64,000 nucleotides of DNA from Mesobacillus sp. AQ2 (GTDB lineage: Bacteria > Bacillota > Bacilli > Bacillales > Cytobacillaceae). Positions 54,070 through 64,000 of the stretch are shown one piece after another (the stretch's first letter is position 1; the number at the start of each line of letters is the position of its first letter). The notes below the pieces were generated by a model. The model did not search any database. It was not told the origin of the DNA and saw only the letters and a program-made list of their open reading frames with translations. A program made the translations under genes and the position numbers. The stretch covers positions 3,718,501 to 3,782,500 of the forward strand of contig NZ_CP126080.1 of NCBI RefSeq assembly GCF_030122805.1, given 5' to 3'.

Positions 54070-56472
54070 CTATAGTTTCAAAGCAGACTGGACTTTCCAG
54101 ATTTCATCCGCATATTCCCTTATGGTCCTGTCGCTGGAGAAATATCCGGATTTGGCGATATTGACCAGGCTCATCTGCAGCCAATCGCCACGGTTTAAAT
54201 ATTTCCGGCTGACTTCCCCGTGTGCCTTAGCATAGGAAGCAAAGTCCCTAAGCAAAAAATACTGGTCATTATGCCCCAGCAGGGAATCATAGATTTCATT
54301 AAAATGGTTTTCTGTATCAGGGAAGAATCCATTAACCAGCTGGTCAACGACTTCCCGGATCCGTTCATCATGGTGGTAGTACTCCAGCGAATGATAGCCT
54401 CCGTTATGCTGGTAATCCAGCACTTCCTCTGCACTCAATCCGAACAGGAAAATGTTCTCCCTGCCAACCATTTCCGTGATCTCGACATTGGCTCCATCAA
54501 GTGTGCCCAGTGTCAAAGCCCCGTTCATCATGAATTTCATATTTCCTGTCCCTGAAGCTTCCTTACTCGCTGTTGATATCTGCTCACTGATATCCGCTGC
54601 CGGAAAAATTTCCTCGGCCAGGGACACACGATAATTTTCGAGGAAAATGACCTTCAGCTTATCATTCGTCACAGGGTCATTGTTCACCTTATCAGCAACA
54701 CTGTTAATGAGTTTTATGACCTTCTTGGCAAAATAATACCCAGGTGAAGCCTTGGCGCCAAAAATGAATGTCCGTGGATACAACAGCGCTTCCGGATCTT
54801 TTTTCAACGCATTATACAGATGCATGATGTGCAGCACATTCAACAACTGCCGCTTATAGGCGTGGAGCCTTTTTACCTGGACATCAAAAATTGATTCTGT
54901 GTCGACCTCAATCCCTGTTTTATCCAAAATCCGCCTTGCAAGCCGTTCCTTATTCTCTTGCTTGATGTCATGCAGTTTTTCCAGGAAGGCTGCATCCTCC
55001 TTGTAACGCATCAATTCCTCCAGTTTATTCGGTGCCCCTACCCACTCAGGCCCAATTGCATCGGTAATCAACCCGGACAATCCAGGGTTTGCCTTCAGCA
55101 GCCAGCGCCTATGAGTGATGCCATTTGTCTTGTTATTGAATCGCTCTGGATAGAATTGATAAAACAAGTTCATTTCCCGATTTTTTAAGATATCCGTATG
55201 GAGCTTCGCCACTCCATTAATGCTGTGACTGCCGACAATCGCAAGCGGGGCCATCCTGACCTCGCCATGGGCAATGATTGCCATGGATTCAACCCTGCCC
55301 CAATCGTCAGGATATTGCTCCCATACCACTTTACAGAAACGCTCGTTTATCTCTTCGACGATCATGTATATACGCGGCAGCAGCGGCTGGAATATCCTGA
55401 TTGGCCAGCGTTCAAGCGCCTCTGCCAGGGTCGTATGGTTTGTATAGGAAAGTGTCTGGACAGTAATATGCCACGCATCTTCCCAGCCTAGTCCCTCTTC
55501 ATCCATCAGGATCCTCATCAATTCGGGGACCGCTATCGCAGGGTGTGTATCATTGATATGGATGCTCACATAGTCATGGAATTCTAGCAAGCTCTTATTC
55601 TTCTTTTTAAAAGACTTCACAATCGCCTTCAGGCTCGCTGAGACAAGGAAATATTGCTGCTTTAGCCGAAGTATTTTCCCTTCATCATGGGTATCGTCCG
55701 GGTATAAAAACTCTGAAACCGACTCGGTATCCTTCTTATATTTGAAAATATCTGCATTTGCAGGAAATCTCGATGGCTCAGCATTCCAAAGACGAAGGGT
55801 ATTTACCGTCTGAGTCTGGTACCCGATGACAGGAAGATCGTAAGGAACAGCCATGATGGTCTCCGCGTTCAGATGTCTGAAAACGAGCCGGCCATTTTCC
55901 ATTCTGCTCTCAATCTCTCCCCAAAAAGGTACTTCCACTGCATCATCCGTCTTGCGTACCTCCCAGACATGGCCGTGCCTCAGCCATTGCTCCGGAAGTT
56001 CAACCTGGTAGCCATCAACGATCTTCTGCTCAAACAAGCCATGCTTGTAGCGGATTCCGCAGCCATGTCCAGGAAAATCAAGCGAAGCAAGTGAATCGAG
56101 GAAACAGGCGGCAAGACGGCCAAGTCCTCCATTGCCAAGACCGGCATCCGCCTCGATTTCCTCCAACTGATCAAGCTCGATCCCCAGTTCCCAGAGCCCC
56201 TTGCACACAACCTCTTCAACACCCAAATTGATCAGATTGTGCCTGAGCAGCCGCCCAAGCAAGAATTCGATCGACAGGTAATACACCTGCTTTTTCACGC
56301 CAGCACGATATAATTCATTCGTTTTGATCCAATCAGAACTCACATGCTCCCTGATCATATGCCCGAGAGTCTGGAATTGCTCCCGGCTCGAGCTTTCTTC
56401 AAAGCTGGTTCCAAACATCATCTCGAGTTTTTTCAAGAAAGCGGTTTTGAATTTGGGAACACTAGAAAACAT
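54070..56472 (-). CDS. glgP: Glycogen phosphorylase GlgP
   Basis: About 800 residues, GT35. The pyridoxal-phosphate lysine lies in [14 protein letters not shown] near residue 647-660, and [13 protein letters not shown] (near 112-125) is intact. It releases glucose-1-phosphate from glycogen. GGAG is 8 nt before the ATG; overlaps glgA by 11 bp. Last gene of the operon. Confidence 0.97.
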   Translation of the reverse strand: MFSSVPKFKTAFLKKLEMMFGTSFEESSSREQFQTLGHMIREHVSSDWIKTNELYRAGVKKQVYYLSIEFLLGRLLRHNLINLGVEEVVCKGLWELGIELDQLEEIEADAGLGNGGLGRLAACFLDSLASLDFPGHGCGIRYKHGLFEQKIVDGYQVELPEQWLRHGHVWEVRKTDDAVEVPFWGEIESRMENGRLVFRHLNAETIMAVPYDLPVIGYQTQTVNTLRLWNAEPSRFPANADIFKYKKDTESVSEFLYPDDTHDEGKILRLKQQYFLVSASLKAIVKSFKKKNKSLLEFHDYVSIHINDTHPAIAVPELMRILMDEEGLGWEDAWHITVQTLSYTNHTTLAEALERWPIRIFQPLLPRIYMIVEEINERFCKVVWEQYPDDWGRVESMAIIAHGEVRMAPLAIVGSHSINGVAKLHTDILKNREMNLFYQFYPERFNNKTNGITHRRWLLKANPGLSGLITDAIGPEWVGAPNKLEELMRYKEDAAFLEKLHDIKQENKERLARRILDKTGIEVDTESIFDVQVKRLHAYKRQLLNVLHIMHLYNALKKDPEALLYPRTFIFGAKASPGYYFAKKVIKLINSVADKVNNDPVTNDKLKVIFLENYRVSLAEEIFPAADISEQISTASKEASGTGNMKFMMNGALTLGTLDGANVEITEMVGRENIFLFGLSAEEVLDYQHNGGYHSLEYYHHDERIREVVDQLVNGFFPDTENHFNEIYDSLLGHNDQYFLLRDFASYAKAHGEVSRKYLNRGDWLQMSLVNIAKSGYFSSDRTIREYADEIWKVQSALKL

Positions 56473-57913
56473 GCGATTCACTCCTTGAGATGAGATCGGA
56501 ATACAAGTCTTTGTACTGTCTTGCGGACTGCGCCCAGCTATAATCTGTTTCCATTGCCTGTGCCATCAGCTTCAGCCATTTTTCACGCTTACGGTAAAAT
56601 GAGAGTGACCGTTCAATCGTAAAGAGCATGTCATGGGCATTGAAATTGGCAAAAGTAAAACCATTGCCCTCTCCGGTGAATTCATTATATGGCTGTACCG
56701 TATCGTTCAGCCCGCCCGTCTCCCTGACAATCGGGATCGATCCATAGCGCATCGCAATCATCTGGCTCAATCCGCATGGCTCGAACTTTGATGGCATCAA
56801 AAATAAATCGGATCCTGCATAAACCTGATGTGCCAGATTCTCATCAAAGCCGATATATACGCCACATTGGTCAGGATATTCCGCAGCCATTTCCCTGAAG
56901 AACTGCTCAAACTCAGGGTCACCGGTGCCAAGAACAACAAGCTGCACTCCCGTTGCCATGATTTCATGGAAGACTTCCCTGACCAAATCAAGGCCTTTTT
57001 GTTTCGTCAGCCTTGTGATCATCGCAACAACCGGAACATCATCATTAACCGACAGGCCAAAGCTTCGCTGTACCTGCAGTTTGTTGATCACTCTTCTTTC
57101 TAGTCCCCATACCCCGAAATTGGCGGCCAGGCCAGGATCGCTTTCAGGGTCATAAGCATCATGATCGATCCCGTTTACGATCCCGGAAAGATCCTCATTT
57201 CTTTTTCTCAGGATTCCATCTAGTTTTTCACCAAAATACTCAGTCTGGATTTCGTCTTTGTAAGTAGGGCTGACGGTTGTGATATAATCTGATGAAATCA
57301 ATGCGGCTTTCATGAAATTGGCCATCCCGTAAAATTCCAGCTGTTCCTCATTGAAATAAGAACTGTCAATCTGCAGCAGGTCACCCAGCACTTCCCGAGG
57401 GAAAATCCCCTGGAATTGGAGATTATGAATCGTGAATACCGACCGGATCAATCCATAACCCGGACGCTTATAATACTCTGTCCGCAGCAAGAAAGGAATC
57501 ATTCCGGTATGCCAGTCATGGCAATGGATCACGTCAGGATAAAACTCGCTTTCGGCGATGAACTCGAGCACCGCTCTGCTAAAAAAGGAAAAACGCTCCC
57601 CATCATCATAATGCCCATAAAGGCTATCCCGCTTGAAGTAATATTCATTGTCCACAAAGTAGAAGGTGACACCATCATGTTCAAGAGCTTCAATGCCGCA
57701 ATATTGCGAGCGCCAACCCAATTGCACAGTAAACTCTTTCACTTTCTTCATTTCAGAGCGGAATTTCTCAGGAATCAATCCGTATTTCGGTAAAATCACC
57801 CTGACATCCGTTCCTAATTTTTTCAGTTCCTTCGGAAGTGATCCCGCAACATCTGCCAGGCCTCCTGACTTGATGAAAGGAACACATTCCGATACTGCGA
57901 ATAATACCTTCAC
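56462..57913 (-). CDS. glgA: Glycogen synthase GlgA (ADP-glucose)
   Basis: 483 residues, GT5. N-terminal [10 protein letters not shown] (near 16, ADP-glucose site), and C-terminal [21 protein letters not shown] near 378 with the GT-B EX7E acidic pair. It extends alpha-1,4-glucan. GTG start, overlapping glgD by 4 bp. Confidence 0.96.
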   Translation of the reverse strand: MKVLFAVSECVPFIKSGGLADVAGSLPKELKKLGTDVRVILPKYGLIPEKFRSEMKKVKEFTVQLGWRSQYCGIEALEHDGVTFYFVDNEYYFKRDSLYGHYDDGERFSFFSRAVLEFIAESEFYPDVIHCHDWHTGMIPFLLRTEYYKRPGYGLIRSVFTIHNLQFQGIFPREVLGDLLQIDSSYFNEEQLEFYGMANFMKAALISSDYITTVSPTYKDEIQTEYFGEKLDGILRKRNEDLSGIVNGIDHDAYDPESDPGLAANFGVWGLERRVINKLQVQRSFGLSVNDDVPVVAMITRLTKQKGLDLVREVFHEIMATGVQLVVLGTGDPEFEQFFREMAAEYPDQCGVYIGFDENLAHQVYAGSDLFLMPSKFEPCGLSQMIAMRYGSIPIVRETGGLNDTVQPYNEFTGEGNGFTFANFNAHDMLFTIERSLSFYRKREKWLKLMAQAMETDYSWAQSARQYKDLYSDLISRSESHVF

Positions 57914-58938
57914 GAGCTGCTCCCCACTCCCTGTACTGCCCCTTTACGGATGACAGCTGGCGAGTCTGCTGGCGCTGTAATCACGGTTCCTGCCTCGATT
58001 CTTGCATCCTTATCTACTATTACAGAGTCCAATATACAATTCTCCTTAATCTGTGTCTTTTGAATGATGATACAATTGCGGATCACTGTACCCTTCCCGA
58101 TTTTAACACCTCTTCCGATGATGCTGTTTTCAACCGTCCCCTCAATCATCCCGCCATTGGCGACCATTGAATTGCGGACCGATGCATCCACATCATAGCG
58201 GGTTGGAGGCTCATCTTTCACCTTTGTTAAAATAGGGCGTTCTTTAGGGAATAACTCCTTCCAAACCTCAGGCTTCAGCAAATCCATGCTCACACTGAAA
58301 TATTTAGCGATGGTATCCACCATCACTGCATAGCCTTCATAGTCGTAATAACAAAGCTGGAACTGACTGCTGGTATCCCTGGCAGCATCCCTCATATTCG
58401 AGTATCCAGTTTCATTCCTTGTCATGATCAAATCCATCAGCAGAGTTTTTTTCACAAGGTAAATTCCTAGCGACCTTCCATTCTTCTGTACTTCTGTAAT
58501 GTCACAACCGGATTCGATATGCCAGTCAAGCAACGGCTGGAAATCCATATTGAAAACCGTATAGGAATTCGCTATCAGCGCATAATCCTGCGTACTGCGT
58601 TCAAAATAATCAATGTTATCGGCAAAGTGATCCAATGTTCCGATTCCCGTATAATTTTTATTCAGATTAGATGCAGGGAAGAAAAACAATCCATCCCTTT
58701 TTCGGTTGAGGTCCCAATTCCTGCCTGAACCTAAATGGTCCATCAGCGACCGGTACTGGTATTTCGGAAAAATCGCCACGCTCTCGATTCCCGAATTAAC
58801 CATGTTTGAAAGGATAAAATCTATCAGCCTGTATCGCCCGCCAAAGGGAATCGCCGCCACCGACCGATGCAGGGACAGTTCCTGGAGATCTTCGTGAACG
58901 GTTGTCGCATCTATTACTCCCAATAATCGTTTGTTCAT
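57910..58938 (-). CDS. glgD: Glucose-1-phosphate adenylyltransferase subunit GlgD
   Basis: About 342 residues from [10 protein letters not shown]; a nucleotidyltransferase domain and a left-handed beta-helix. The GGxGxRL loop for catalysis is absent ([10 protein letters not shown] is present but the pyrophosphorylase GGRGTRL is replaced), typical of the regulatory GlgD that pairs with GlgC in Bacillus. The chosen ATG has GGGAGG upstream. Confidence 0.93.
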   Translation of the reverse strand: MNKRLLGVIDATTVHEDLQELSLHRSVAAIPFGGRYRLIDFILSNMVNSGIESVAIFPKYQYRSLMDHLGSGRNWDLNRKRDGLFFFPASNLNKNYTGIGTLDHFADNIDYFERSTQDYALIANSYTVFNMDFQPLLDWHIESGCDITEVQKNGRSLGIYLVKKTLLMDLIMTRNETGYSNMRDAARDTSSQFQLCYYDYEGYAVMVDTIAKYFSVSMDLLKPEVWKELFPKERPILTKVKDEPPTRYDVDASVRNSMVANGGMIEGTVENSIIGRGVKIGKGTVIRNCIIIQKTQIKENCILDSVIVDKDARIEAGTVITAPADSPAVIRKGAVQGVGSSS

Positions 58939-58961
58939 TTCTATTTCCTCCCGAAGTCGGC

Positions 58962-60110
58962 TCAATTGGATTGCAATTCACCAATTGTTTCTTCCGATAC
59001 TAATGTAATTTCATTGCAGCTACCATCTGGCCTGATAATTGTACCATCAGGGACATATACGCCTGGCGACACAATCGCCTTCTCAATCACGCAATTATGG
59101 CCGATGACAGCATCTGGCATAATGACCGTTTCCTTGACAACCGCTCCTTTTTTAACCGTCACACCCTGGAATACGACCGTTTTGGAAACTTCTCCTTCAA
59201 TCTTGCAGCCCTCATTGACAAGGGATTCCGAAACTTCCCCCTCTGGGCAAATATATTGCGGCGGCTGATTCGGGTTCACGGAATAGATCCGCCATGACTG
59301 ATCAAATAGGTTCAGTTCACAATCCTTATCCAATAAATCCATATTCGCTTCCCACAGGCTCTGAACAGTACCAACATCCTTCCAGTAACCTTTAAAAGGA
59401 TAGGCAAATAACTTCATATTTTCCTCGATCAGCAGCGGAATGATATCCTTGCCAAAATCATGGCTGGATTCCGGGTTCTGGTCATCTCTTATCAGATATT
59501 CCCTTAAAACACTCCATTTAAAAATATAAATTCCCATCGAAGCCAGATTATTTTTAGCGACATCCGGTTTTTCTTCAAATTCAGTAATTCTCAGCTCAGA
59601 ATCCGTATTCATGATCCCGAAACGATTGGTTTCTTCCCAAGGCACCTCTATGACCGAAATGGTCACATCAGCCCCTTTTTCAACATGATAGTTGAGCATC
59701 AATTCATAATTCATTTTATAAATATGGTCACCCGAAAGAATCAAAACATATTCAGGATCATACTGATCAAGATAATTCAGGTTCTGAAAAATCGCACTTG
59801 CCGTGCCTGAATACCATTTAACCTCGGAACTCTCAGCATAAGGCGGGAGCACCGTCACACCGCCATCCTTTCTGTCGAGGTCCCATGCACTGCCTATCCC
59901 GATATAGGAGTTAAGCAATAACGGCTGATACTGCGTCAATACACCGACTGTATGGATGCCCGAGTTTGTGCAGTTACTTAATGGAAAGTCGATGATTCGA
60001 TACTTGCCGCCAAAAGGGACAGCTGGTTTAGCGAGATTCTTTGTCAGTGAGTGCAGACGGCTTCCTTTTCCTCCTGCCAATAGCATTGCCACGCATTTCT
60101 TCTTTTGCAT
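58962..60110 (-). CDS. glgC: Glucose-1-phosphate adenylyltransferase GlgC
   Basis: 382 residues. Intact catalytic loop LAGGKGSRL (near residue 11), [15 protein letters not shown], and [10 protein letters not shown] (near 128) with the C-terminal hexapeptide helix. It makes ADP-glucose from glucose-1-phosphate and ATP. AAAGGGGAG before the ATG. The glgB frame runs 83 bp into it. Confidence 0.96.
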   Translation of the reverse strand: MQKKKCVAMLLAGGKGSRLHSLTKNLAKPAVPFGGKYRIIDFPLSNCTNSGIHTVGVLTQYQPLLLNSYIGIGSAWDLDRKDGGVTVLPPYAESSEVKWYSGTASAIFQNLNYLDQYDPEYVLILSGDHIYKMNYELMLNYHVEKGADVTISVIEVPWEETNRFGIMNTDSELRITEFEEKPDVAKNNLASMGIYIFKWSVLREYLIRDDQNPESSHDFGKDIIPLLIEENMKLFAYPFKGYWKDVGTVQSLWEANMDLLDKDCELNLFDQSWRIYSVNPNQPPQYICPEGEVSESLVNEGCKIEGEVSKTVVFQGVTVKKGAVVKETVIMPDAVIGHNCVIEKAIVSPGVYVPDGTIIRPDGSCNEITLVSEETIGELQSN

Positions 60111-61983
60111 GATTGTTTCTCCCCTTTCTTTTAATAACAGGACGTAAAACTGAGATTCCGAATGGAGAAATACTCATCTCTATAGAATATGGCCTTCCAT
60201 GGAAAGCTATTTCCTTTGCTTTTCGCACTTTTTTATTCAACACGCCTGAACCCCCGAAAACCTCGGCATCGCTATTTAAAATTTCCCGATATTCCCCGGG
60301 CTTCGGGACACCAATCCGATAGTCACGGTAAACTTTCTCGGTAAAATTGCAGACGATGACAAGCAGATCTTCCGGATTCTGCCCTTTACGGATAAAAGAG
60401 AAAACCGACTGGTCACGATTATCCGCGTCAATCCACTCAAAACCTTCATAGCTCTGGTCAATCTCATACAGTGGCTTTGAACGCTTATAGAGTTTGATCA
60501 GCTCTTTTGTGTAATGGTTCAATTTTTCATGCATTTCATAACCGAACAGATTCCAGTCAAGCTGTTCTTTGTCCTTCCACTCCGAAAACTGGCCGAATTC
60601 GGTTCCCATGAACGTCAGCTTCTTTCCGGGATGCGCGACCATGAATCCAAGCAATAGCCGCAGCTGCGCAAATTTTTGCCAGTAATCGCCTGGCATCTTG
60701 TCAAGAAGAGATTTCTTTCCATGCACCACTTCATCATGTGAAAAAGGCAGCACAAAATTCTCTGAAAAAGCATAAAGCAGGGAGAACGTAACCTTATCAT
60801 GTATATGCTTCCTGTTATGGCTTTCTTCCTCCATATACTTCAATGTGTCGTTCATCCACCCCATGTTCCACTTGTATGTAAAACCTAGCCCGCTATACTC
60901 CACTGGAGCCGTCACCTGCGGCCAGTCGGTCGAATCCTCCGCGACCATCAAAGCTCCAGGTTCAAACTCTCTCACTGCTTTATTCAGCTTCTTTAAAAAC
61001 TCCACCCCGTACGGATTGGCTGCATTGACTGAATTAGGCCAATAAATGATGTTCGCAACCGCATCGACCCTGAAGCCATCAATATGATATTTCTCCAGCC
61101 AGAAAATCGCACTCGAGATCAGGAAGCTCTGGACCTCTGTTTTTCCCAAGTCAAAATTGGCAGTTCCCCAAACCAGGTTCTCCCGGTCACTCTCACGCTG
61201 GTATTCAAAAACATAACCGCCATCAAATTGGTACAGCCCATGGGCATCCTTGCAAAAATGGCCAGGAATCCAGTCAAGGATAACCCCGATCCCGTTTTGA
61301 TGACACATATCCACGAAATACATAAATTCATGTGGTGTTCCATAACGGCTTGTAACAGAAAAATAACCTGTGGATTGATAGCCCCAGGACATGTCGAGCG
61401 GATGCTCAGTTAAAGGCAATAGCTCAATATGTGTGTATCCATGTGAAAGAATATAAGGAATCAGCTCATCTGCAAGCTCACGATATGTAAGGAACGATCC
61501 ATCATCATGCTTTTTCCAGGAACCCACATGCAGTTCATAGATGAACACTGGCTCATCGAGCGTGCGCCGCCCCTCCCTCTTTTGCAGCCACTTCTGATCA
61601 CCCCATTTGTACCCATCAAGGGAATAAACAACCGAAGCGGTATTTGGCCTCACTTCCGAGAAGAAAGCAAACGGATCAGCTTTAAGCTTCTTACCCCCGC
61701 CAGCTGTCAAAATCTCATATTTATAAATAGCCCCAGTCAGATCACCCTCTAAGGCAAGCTGCCAGACACCTTCCTTATTCACTTTATGAAACTTATGATT
61801 CTCTCCATACCAATGATTAAAATCACCAACAAGCTTTACTTCAAGCGCATTTGGAGCCCACACACAAAATCGAGTATATGTTTCGGTTCCTCGATTCATG
61901 ACATGCGCACCAAATAAATTATGACTCTGATACAAATTCCCTTCATGGAACAGATGCAATTCAAACTCTGTTGGATTTATCAC
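60028..61983 (-). CDS. glgB: 1,4-Alpha-glucan branching enzyme GlgB
   Basis: About 651 residues, GH13 with an N-terminal CBM48. Catalytic-site regions [16 protein letters not shown] (nucleophile Asp near 313), AEDST (Glu near 356) and FSHDEVVHG (near 420) are all present. It forms alpha-1,6 branches. Start GTG 6-7 nt after GGTGGAGG. The C-terminus is a basic tail overlapping glgC by 83 bp, longer than in most homologues. First gene of glgB-C-D-A-P. Confidence 0.95.
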   Translation of the reverse strand: MINPTEFELHLFHEGNLYQSHNLFGAHVMNRGTETYTRFCVWAPNALEVKLVGDFNHWYGENHKFHKVNKEGVWQLALEGDLTGAIYKYEILTAGGGKKLKADPFAFFSEVRPNTASVVYSLDGYKWGDQKWLQKREGRRTLDEPVFIYELHVGSWKKHDDGSFLTYRELADELIPYILSHGYTHIELLPLTEHPLDMSWGYQSTGYFSVTSRYGTPHEFMYFVDMCHQNGIGVILDWIPGHFCKDAHGLYQFDGGYVFEYQRESDRENLVWGTANFDLGKTEVQSFLISSAIFWLEKYHIDGFRVDAVANIIYWPNSVNAANPYGVEFLKKLNKAVREFEPGALMVAEDSTDWPQVTAPVEYSGLGFTYKWNMGWMNDTLKYMEEESHNRKHIHDKVTFSLLYAFSENFVLPFSHDEVVHGKKSLLDKMPGDYWQKFAQLRLLLGFMVAHPGKKLTFMGTEFGQFSEWKDKEQLDWNLFGYEMHEKLNHYTKELIKLYKRSKPLYEIDQSYEGFEWIDADNRDQSVFSFIRKGQNPEDLLVIVCNFTEKVYRDYRIGVPKPGEYREILNSDAEVFGGSGVLNKKVRKAKEIAFHGRPYSIEMSISPFGISVLRPVIKRKGRNNHAKEEMRGNAIGRRKRKPSALTDKESR

Positions 61984-62130
61984 CAATGCCCTCCACCTGC
62001 CTTTGTAAAAACGAATAAAACTTCCTATTTGAGTAGTATTCTAGTTACCATAAAGAATTCCTTGTAAACATTTTCTTAATTTTTCGACAATAATACTTAG
62101 TAAAGCGGGTAATTCGACAAAAGCCCGAAA

Positions 62131-62146
62131 ATGGTAGCGCTTTAAT
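62131..62146. promoter_or_regulatory. Possible cre-like site upstream of glgB
   Basis: ATGGTAGCGCTTTAATG resembles a cre palindrome with two or more mismatches, about 150 bp before glgB. Weak evidence. Confidence 0.3.
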
Positions 62147-62498
62147 GTACTAAATCTTCCAATTACGCGAAATTTGGAGAACGAAAGTTGAAAGTGAATA
62201 ATGATTTTTTGAGAGGGTTGGTTGAATTTATTAGGTTTGGCAAAGAGATGGTGATTAAAAATATTTTTCAGTTGATAGCGTTTTCATATGGAAATGATGG
62301 AATAGTGATTAGGACTGAGGGGGGTTACGTAGACTTCCTACTGAATACAGCAATACTATTAAGTGGTCGTGTAAAGCCATTGAGGTTGATTGTATGATCT
62401 GTTTTTTACGAAGTTTATGCGGTTGAATTCTCATTGGCTCGGATATTGGAGGAACACATCACTCGTCACTAGTTTATGTGACCGTTTTTCTCTTTCTT

Positions 62499-62765
62499 CC
62501 TAAAACCGGGAATATATCTCTCGATATGTGCCTCGTTTTTTATTACTGCCTATAACCGGGAACATATCTCTTCTTTATCTGCTCCGTTTTTCTCCTTCAC
62601 CCTATAACCGGGAACATATCTCTTCTTTATGTGCTCCGTTTTTCTCTTTCACCCAGAAACCGGGAACATACCGGGAACATACCTCTTCCTTTTGTGACCC
62701 GTTTTTCTCTTTCACCAAGCAACCGAGCACATATCTCCCCTAAAGTGATCAGTTTTTCCTTTTCA
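62499..62765. repeat. Five-copy 52-bp array, ACCGGGAACATATCTC units
   Basis: ACCGGGAA (ACCGAGCA in the last) starts at 62505, 62555, 62607, 62659 and 62722: spacings 50, 52, 52 and 63. Units continue with ATATCTCTTCTTTATGTG, CTCCGTTTTTCTC and TTTCACC. The fourth unit has an 11-bp duplication (ACCGGGAACAT twice), which accounts for the 63-bp step. The 62160-62490 stretch before it shows no convincing gene. Confidence 0.9.
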
Positions 62766-62926
62766 ATCCTTTACCCTGGCATAAATCCATAATCGTCGCT
62801 TCTATGTACTCTGTTTTGATAGTGCGTGCAGCCTGCTGTATTGTTTAAACAACATCTTGGAAAAAAGCAGACAAGTTGGAAGAGAACACCTGGTTCCTCT
62901 GGAGGAAAAAATTTTAAGAACAAAAA

Positions 62927-62954
62927 AAGCTGTTAGCACAATTGCTAACAGCTT
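62927..62954 (-). terminator. Terminator of the tRNA operon
   Basis: Minus strand AAGCTGTTAGC-AATTGT-GCTAACAGCTT followed by T-rich sequence, 8 bp after tRNA-Glu. Confidence 0.9.
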
Positions 62955-62960
62955 TCCTTA

Positions 62961-63032
62961 TGACCCCTACGGGATTCGAACCCGTGTTACCGCCGTGAAA
63001 GGGCGGTGTCTTAACCGCTTGACCAAGGGGCC
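62961..63032 (-). tRNA. tRNA-Glu (TTC)
   Basis: Cloverleaf with acceptor GGCCCCT/AGGGGTC, anticodon loop CTTTCAC (TTC), T-arm GGGTTCGAATCCC. CCA is not encoded. Last gene of the cluster. Confidence 0.97.
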
Positions 63033-63035
63033 TTA

Positions 63036-63126
63036 TGGCGGAGAAGGAGGGATTTGAACCCTCGCGCCGGTTACCCGACCTACACCCTTAGCAGGGGCGC
63101 CTCTTCAGCCTCTTGAGTACTTCCCC
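63036..63126 (-). tRNA. tRNA-Ser (GCT)
   Basis: Class II tRNA with a long variable arm; anticodon loop CTGCTAA (GCT); acceptor GGGGAAG/CTTCTCC; CCA encoded. Confidence 0.97.
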
Positions 63127-63130
63127 ATAA

Positions 63131-63205
63131 TGGCTCCGCAGGTAGGATTCGAACCTACGACCGCTCGGTTAACAGCCGAGTGCTCTACCACTGAGCTACT
63201 GCGGA
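63131..63205 (-). tRNA. tRNA-Asn (GTT)
   Basis: Anticodon loop CTGTTAA (GTT); acceptor TCCGCAG/CTGCGGA; CCA encoded. Confidence 0.97.
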
Positions 63206-63218
63206 ATAATATAAAAAA

Positions 63219-63292
<74 letters not shown>

Positions 63293-63297
63293 ATATA

Positions 63298-63371
63298 TGG
63301 AGCGGGTGATGGGAATCGAACCCACTACATCAGCTTGGAAGGCTGAGGTTTTACCAGTAAACTACACCCGC
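63298..63371 (-). tRNA. tRNA-Gly (TCC)
   Basis: Anticodon loop CTTCCAA (TCC); acceptor GCGGGTG/CACCCGC; discriminator T and CCA encoded. Confidence 0.97.
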
Positions 63372-63385
63372 ATATTAAGAAAAGG

Positions 63386-63459
63386 GGCGACTGATGGGAA
63401 TCGAACCCACGAATGTCGGAACCACAATCCGATGCGTTAACCACTTCGCCACAATCGCC
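63386..63459 (-). tRNA. tRNA-His (GTG)
   Basis: Anticodon loop TTGTGGT (GTG); extra 5' G pairs with discriminator C as required for tRNA-His; CCA not encoded. Confidence 0.96.
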
Positions 63460-63495
63460 ATATCTCAATCATATAATTAATTAAATTAAATAAGG

Positions 63496-63568
63496 TGGCT
63501 CAGGACGGAATCGAACCGCCGACACAAGGATTTTCAGTCCTTTGCTCTACCGACTGAGCTACTGAGCC
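63496..63568 (-). tRNA. tRNA-Phe (GAA)
   Basis: Anticodon loop CTGAAAA (GAA); acceptor GGCTCAG/CTGAGCC. CCA not encoded (CCT follows). Its 5' half is duplicated 134 bp upstream. Confidence 0.97.
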
Positions 63569-63711
63569 ACTATAATATTTTATCCTAAACTTTTACTAGT
63601 TTAGGTCCTTTGCTCGAATGACCTTCGGTCTTTCTCGCAAGTTGCCGCAGAAGCTAATTCGATGACGTGAGCAACTTGCTCTACCGACTGAGCTACTGAG
63701 CCACTATAATA
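63569..63711 (-). pseudogene. Partial tRNA-Phe duplicate with inserted structured sequence
   Basis: 36 bp at 63676-63711 equal 63542-63577: 5' flank, acceptor strand and D-arm of tRNA-Phe. The copy breaks off at GAGCAA and is followed (minus strand) by about 100 bp with three inverted repeats: GCAAGTTGC/GCAACTTGC, GACCGAAGGTC and CTAAACT/AGTTTAG. The insert ends in GAGCAAAGGACC, again tRNA-Phe-like, before the intact gene begins. Confidence 0.8.
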
Positions 63712-63731
63712 GTGTATCTAAAAAATAAAAA

Positions 63732-63807
63732 TGGCGGTCCCGACCGGGATCGAACCGGCGATCTCCTGCGTGACAGGCAGGCATGTTAACCGCTACACCA
63801 CGGGACC
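63732..63807 (-). tRNA. tRNA-Asp (GTC)
   Basis: Anticodon loop CTGTCAC (GTC); acceptor GGTCCCG/CGGGACC; CCA encoded. Confidence 0.97.
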
Positions 63808-63810
63808 AGA

Positions 63811-63884
<74 letters not shown>

Positions 63885-63904
63885 ACAATATTAATAAAAA
63901 ACTA

Positions 63905-63997
63905 TGGAGGAGGTAGAGGGATTCGAACCCCCGCGCGGTGTTACCCGCCTGTCGGTTTTCAAGACCGATCCCTTCAGCCAGACTTGGGTATACCTCC
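63905..63997 (-). tRNA. tRNA-Ser (TGA)
   Basis: Class II tRNA, anticodon loop CTTGAAA (TGA); acceptor GGAGGTA/TACCTCC; CCA encoded. First tRNA seen of a cluster that probably continues from an rRNA operon beyond the right edge. Confidence 0.97.
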
Positions 63998-64000
63998 GTA

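Noticed and set aside
62188..62397. A 69-codon plus-strand gene upstream of the 62.5-kb array
   Set aside because: The start lacks a well-placed ribosome site, the protein has no recognisable pattern, and the stretch is intergenic, AT-rich sequence beside a repeat array.

Overview
The window comes from the chromosome of a Gram-positive, spore-former-type Bacillaceae bacterium, probably Mesobacillus- or Bacillus-like. This rests on gene order shared with the Bacillus subtilis ytqA-ytqB-ytpB-ytpA-ytoA / asnB-metK-pckA / ytmB-ytmA-ytlACD / ytkD-dps-ytzI-yidD-ytiB / men / glg region, on Bacillus-style SAM and T-box leaders, on GGAGG-type ribosome binding sites, and on a tRNA cluster of the trnB type. 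Accessory blocks are inserted into this backbone.

Layout. 0-3.2 kb: a (R)-3-hydroxybutyrate-type dehydrogenase (cut by the window edge), a GntP-family permease and a sigma-54 activator, with a textbook -24/-12 promoter and a cre site. 3.3-3.9 kb: a CueP-family copper lipoprotein whose first conserved cysteine codon is an in-frame TGA followed by a hairpin with the geometry of a bacterial SECIS element; this is the most unusual gene in the window. 4-5.2 kb: an MFS transporter. 6-15.5 kb: a single long cluster for ammonia-forming nitrite reductase (nrfHA) with a complete and atypical System I cytochrome c maturation set (CXXXY-type CcmE, a CcmH-like protein without CXXC, a separate CcmI-like protein, and a 43-residue CcmD), preceded by Fnr-type boxes. 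15.7-37.9 kb: backbone genes (tRNA modification, terpene and lipid enzymes, asnB, metK, pckA, an ABC transporter, NUDIX, Dps, YidD, carbonic anhydrases) plus a Zur-controlled zinc-binding lipoprotein. 38-42.8 kb: a second methionyl-tRNA synthetase with its own T-box leader, an ECF sigma/anti-sigma pair and an Fnr-promoted flavohaemoprotein. 43-52 kb: menaquinone genes menF-D-H-B-E-C and divergent menA. 52-62 kb: yteA, an EamA transporter and the glycogen operon glgB-C-D-A-P. 63-64 kb: ten tRNA genes on the minus strand.

How the parts fit: menaquinone, NrfHA, the Ccm machinery and Hmp make a coherent set for nitrite/NO metabolism at low oxygen, and Fnr-type palindromes sit in front of both the Nrf-Ccm cluster and hmp. 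The glycogen, pckA and 3-hydroxybutyrate genes concern carbon storage and gluconeogenesis.

A second theme is non-coding. At least seven intergenic arrays occur, each with its own private sequence, but their repeat periods fall almost entirely in two classes, 20-21 bp and 52-53 bp, which are close to 2 and 5 turns of B-DNA. Three larger dispersed repeats of one family (one lacking its core) and one copy of another palindromic family are also present.
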